Shown here: one piece after another, positions 31,772-33,134 of the stretch
How positions within the stretch are numbered: the first letter of the stretch is position 1
How the letters are laid out: the number at the start of each line of letters is the position of its first letter
Assembly: GCA_013698095.1 (NCBI GenBank)
Contig: JACCVQ010000083.1
Span: 1-33,134 of the forward strand
Source: Chloroflexota bacterium
Lineage (GTDB): Bacteria; Chloroflexota; Limnocylindria; Limnocylindrales; CSP1-4
Direction of reading: 5' to 3'
DNA length: 33,134 nt
The notes under the pieces: generated by a model
Told to the model about the DNA's origin: nothing
Databases searched by the model: none
The model's input: only the letters and a program-made list of their open reading frames with translations
Program-made: the position numbers and the translations under genes

Positions 31772-33134
31772 ATGGATGCTCAGCCGCAGATTGACCTGGT
31801 ATCGCGCACGACCGATCCCGCCCTGTCTCGACGCAGGTTCCTGCGAACGGCCGCCCTGACGGGGGGCGGCCTGATCGCCGCCGGCATTGCCGCATGCGCA
31901 CCGGCGGCCGGCCTCCCCGGCTACACCTACAAGCCGTCCGGCAGCGCACTGCCGGCGGGGTCGGCGGGACCCTCGGCGCACGTGCCGGACGTGAGCGGAA
32001 TGCCCGGCCACTCGATGCCGGCAGCCTCTGGCCCGGCAGCCTCCGCGGCCGCGTCGGGCGTCCCGAGCGGACCGATGCCTGCCGGCTGGACGGCCCACGA
32101 CGTCGAAGCCCGGACGGTGGTCCGGCGCTACCTCGGCAACCTCGCCCCAGCCCTCAAGGGCATCTACGGCGACGCAGCGTTCGCCAAGCTCGTCGACATC
32201 CTTGGCGCGGGCGACGACTACCCGGAGCTCAAGGAGAAGCCGGCCTTCGTCCAGGTTCCGCAGCTCGTCCTGAGCGACGCGCTGAAGCCGCTGACGCCCG
32301 AACTCGACGGCAATGTCAAGGTCTTCCGGCTGACCATCGACGAGTTCGAGCAGCGGATCGACGAGAAGAAGCCGGCTGTCAAGGCGCTCGGCTACAACGG
32401 CCAGTGGCCGGGCCCGACGATCCGGGTCACCGAGGGCGACAAGATCCGGGCGATCTTCACCAACAATCTCAAGGAGACGACCGGGGTCCATTTCCACGGC
32501 GTCGAGTTCGAGGACTTCTTCCAGGACGGCGTGCCGTTCGTGACCCAGCGCCCGATCGTCCCGGGCGAGACGTACACCTACGAATTCACCGTCAGCAACA
32601 CGGGCTCCCTGATGTACCACTCGCACCACAACGCGACGGATCAGGTGGGGCGAGGGCTGCTGGGCGCGTTCATCGTCGAGCCGAAGACCGATCCGATTCA
32701 GGCCGATCGCGAGTACATCTGGATCTCAAACGACTCGCTCGGCGGCTTCACGATCAACGGCCACGGCTTCCCGGCCGTGCTCCCGGTCCTCGCCGCCCAG
32801 GGCGAGACGATCCGGATCCGGTTCATGAACGAGGGCGTGATGATGCATCCCTGGCACCTCCACGGGATCCCGATGCGGGTCGTGGCCCGCGATGGGCACC
32901 CGCTCGGGACGGCCGCGTTCACGTGCGACACGCTCGGGGTCAACCCGGGCGAGCGCTGGGACGTCGTCATCGACTGCGACGAGCCCGGCGCCTGTGCGTT
33001 CCACTGCCACATCCTGCCCCACGCCGAGGGCACCGACGGGATGTACGGGATGGTGACTGCGCTGATCATCCAGGACGCGGCCGCAGCGAGCGAGCTTCGC
33101 GCCGCCGGAGCGCCCGCTTACGCCTGCGTGATCC
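31772..33134 (+). CDS. multicopper oxidase, TAT-exported lipoprotein-like, 3' end beyond the window
   Basis: 454 codons are visible from ATG 31772 and the frame is still open at the window edge. The N-terminus has a twin-arginine signal (SRRRFLRTAAL) and a hydrophobic stretch ending in lipobox IAAC (Cys42), then a Pro/Ser/Ala-rich linker to about residue 110. Copper-site motifs occur in order: HFHG near 239, HSHHN near 282, HPWHLHG near 358, and HCHILPHAEG near 411. These supply the type 2/3 and type 1 centres. The reaction would be oxidation of a substrate such as Cu(I), Mn(II) or a phenol, with reduction of O2 to water outside the membrane. The substrate is unknown. No ribosome site is obvious. 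Confidence 0.9.
   Translation, partial: MDAQPQIDLVSRTTDPALSRRRFLRTAALTGGGLIAAGIAACAPAAGLPGYTYKPSGSALPAGSAGPSAHVPDVSGMPGHSMPAASGPAASAAASGVPSGPMPAGWTAHDVEARTVVRRYLGNLAPALKGIYGDAAFAKLVDILGAGDDYPELKEKPAFVQVPQLVLSDALKPLTPELDGNVKVFRLTIDEFEQRIDEKKPAVKALGYNGQWPGPTIRVTEGDKIRAIFTNNLKETTGVHFHGVEFEDFFQDGVPFVTQRPIVPGETYTYEFTVSNTGSLMYHSHHNATDQVGRGLLGAFIVEPKTDPIQADREYIWISNDSLGGFTINGHGFPAVLPVLAAQGETIRIRFMNEGVMMHPWHLHGIPMRVVARDGHPLGTAAFTCDTLGVNPGERWDVVIDCDEPGACAFHCHILPHAEGTDGMYGMVTALIIQDAAAASELRAAGAPAYACVI

Noticed and set aside
29924..32629. 901-codon open frame on the minus strand
   Set aside because: It lies opposite the UvrA-like and multicopper oxidase genes, which have clear motifs. It has the Asp/Arg/Val-rich look of antisense GC-rich DNA.

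Overview
The window is GC-rich, densely packed bacterial DNA with many overlapping start/stop pairs. The gene mix (PadR with an ADOP-like membrane partner, YndJ-like protein, UvrA paralogue, multicopper oxidase, MalT-like LuxR giant) fits a soil or freshwater member of Chloroflexota or Actinomycetota. That placement is inferred from content and composition only. No CRISPR array or rRNA was seen. One tRNA gene is present.

Layout. 1-0.5 kb holds the end of an upstream gene and a decayed LuxR fragment. 0.5-4.7 kb is a plus-strand run: SDR epimerase, SRPBCC protein, DCC/YndJ fusion, TIGR01777-type epimerase and two small membrane or lipoprotein genes. 4.7-7.4 kb is a minus-strand patch of small hypothetical and membrane genes, broken by a frameshifted IS5-like transposase remnant. 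7.6-8.7 kb is a PadR regulator with its membrane-protein partner and a clear operator. 8.8-11.0 kb is a minus-strand two-component system with a small membrane protein. The divergent ABC transporter ATPase that probably belonged with it is cut off before its Walker A motif at about 11.2 kb.

11.2-19.3 kb looks like acquired DNA and is the most interesting part. Two convergent operons meet at 13.6 kb. The plus-strand pair is a thymidylate-kinase-like P-loop enzyme, overlapped by a protein with the helical domain of phage 5-hydroxymethyluracil DNA kinases. The minus-strand operon has six genes with overlaps or gaps of at most 3 nt: an acyl-carrier-like protein, an XRE regulator, an ImmA/IrrE metallopeptidase fused to a chagasin-like cysteine-protease inhibitor, a papain-like peptidase without propeptide, a thymidylate-synthase-like enzyme, and MazG with a MazG_C-like extension. 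Together these resemble a chromosomal thymine-hypermodification pathway (make hmdUMP, edit the nucleotide pool, phosphorylate hmU in DNA) under a protease-based control module. A HEPN/MltR-like gene, a tyrosine recombinase and tRNA-Thr(CGU) lie on the right side.

19.4-33.1 kb returns to ordinary chromosome: an Old Yellow Enzyme/FAD oxidoreductase, adenine/adenosine deaminase, succinate-semialdehyde-type dehydrogenase, nucleoside deoxyribosyltransferase-like protein, a very large LuxR/AAA regulator, a conserved hypothetical, a UvrA-like ATPase, and a TAT-exported multicopper oxidase that runs off the window end.
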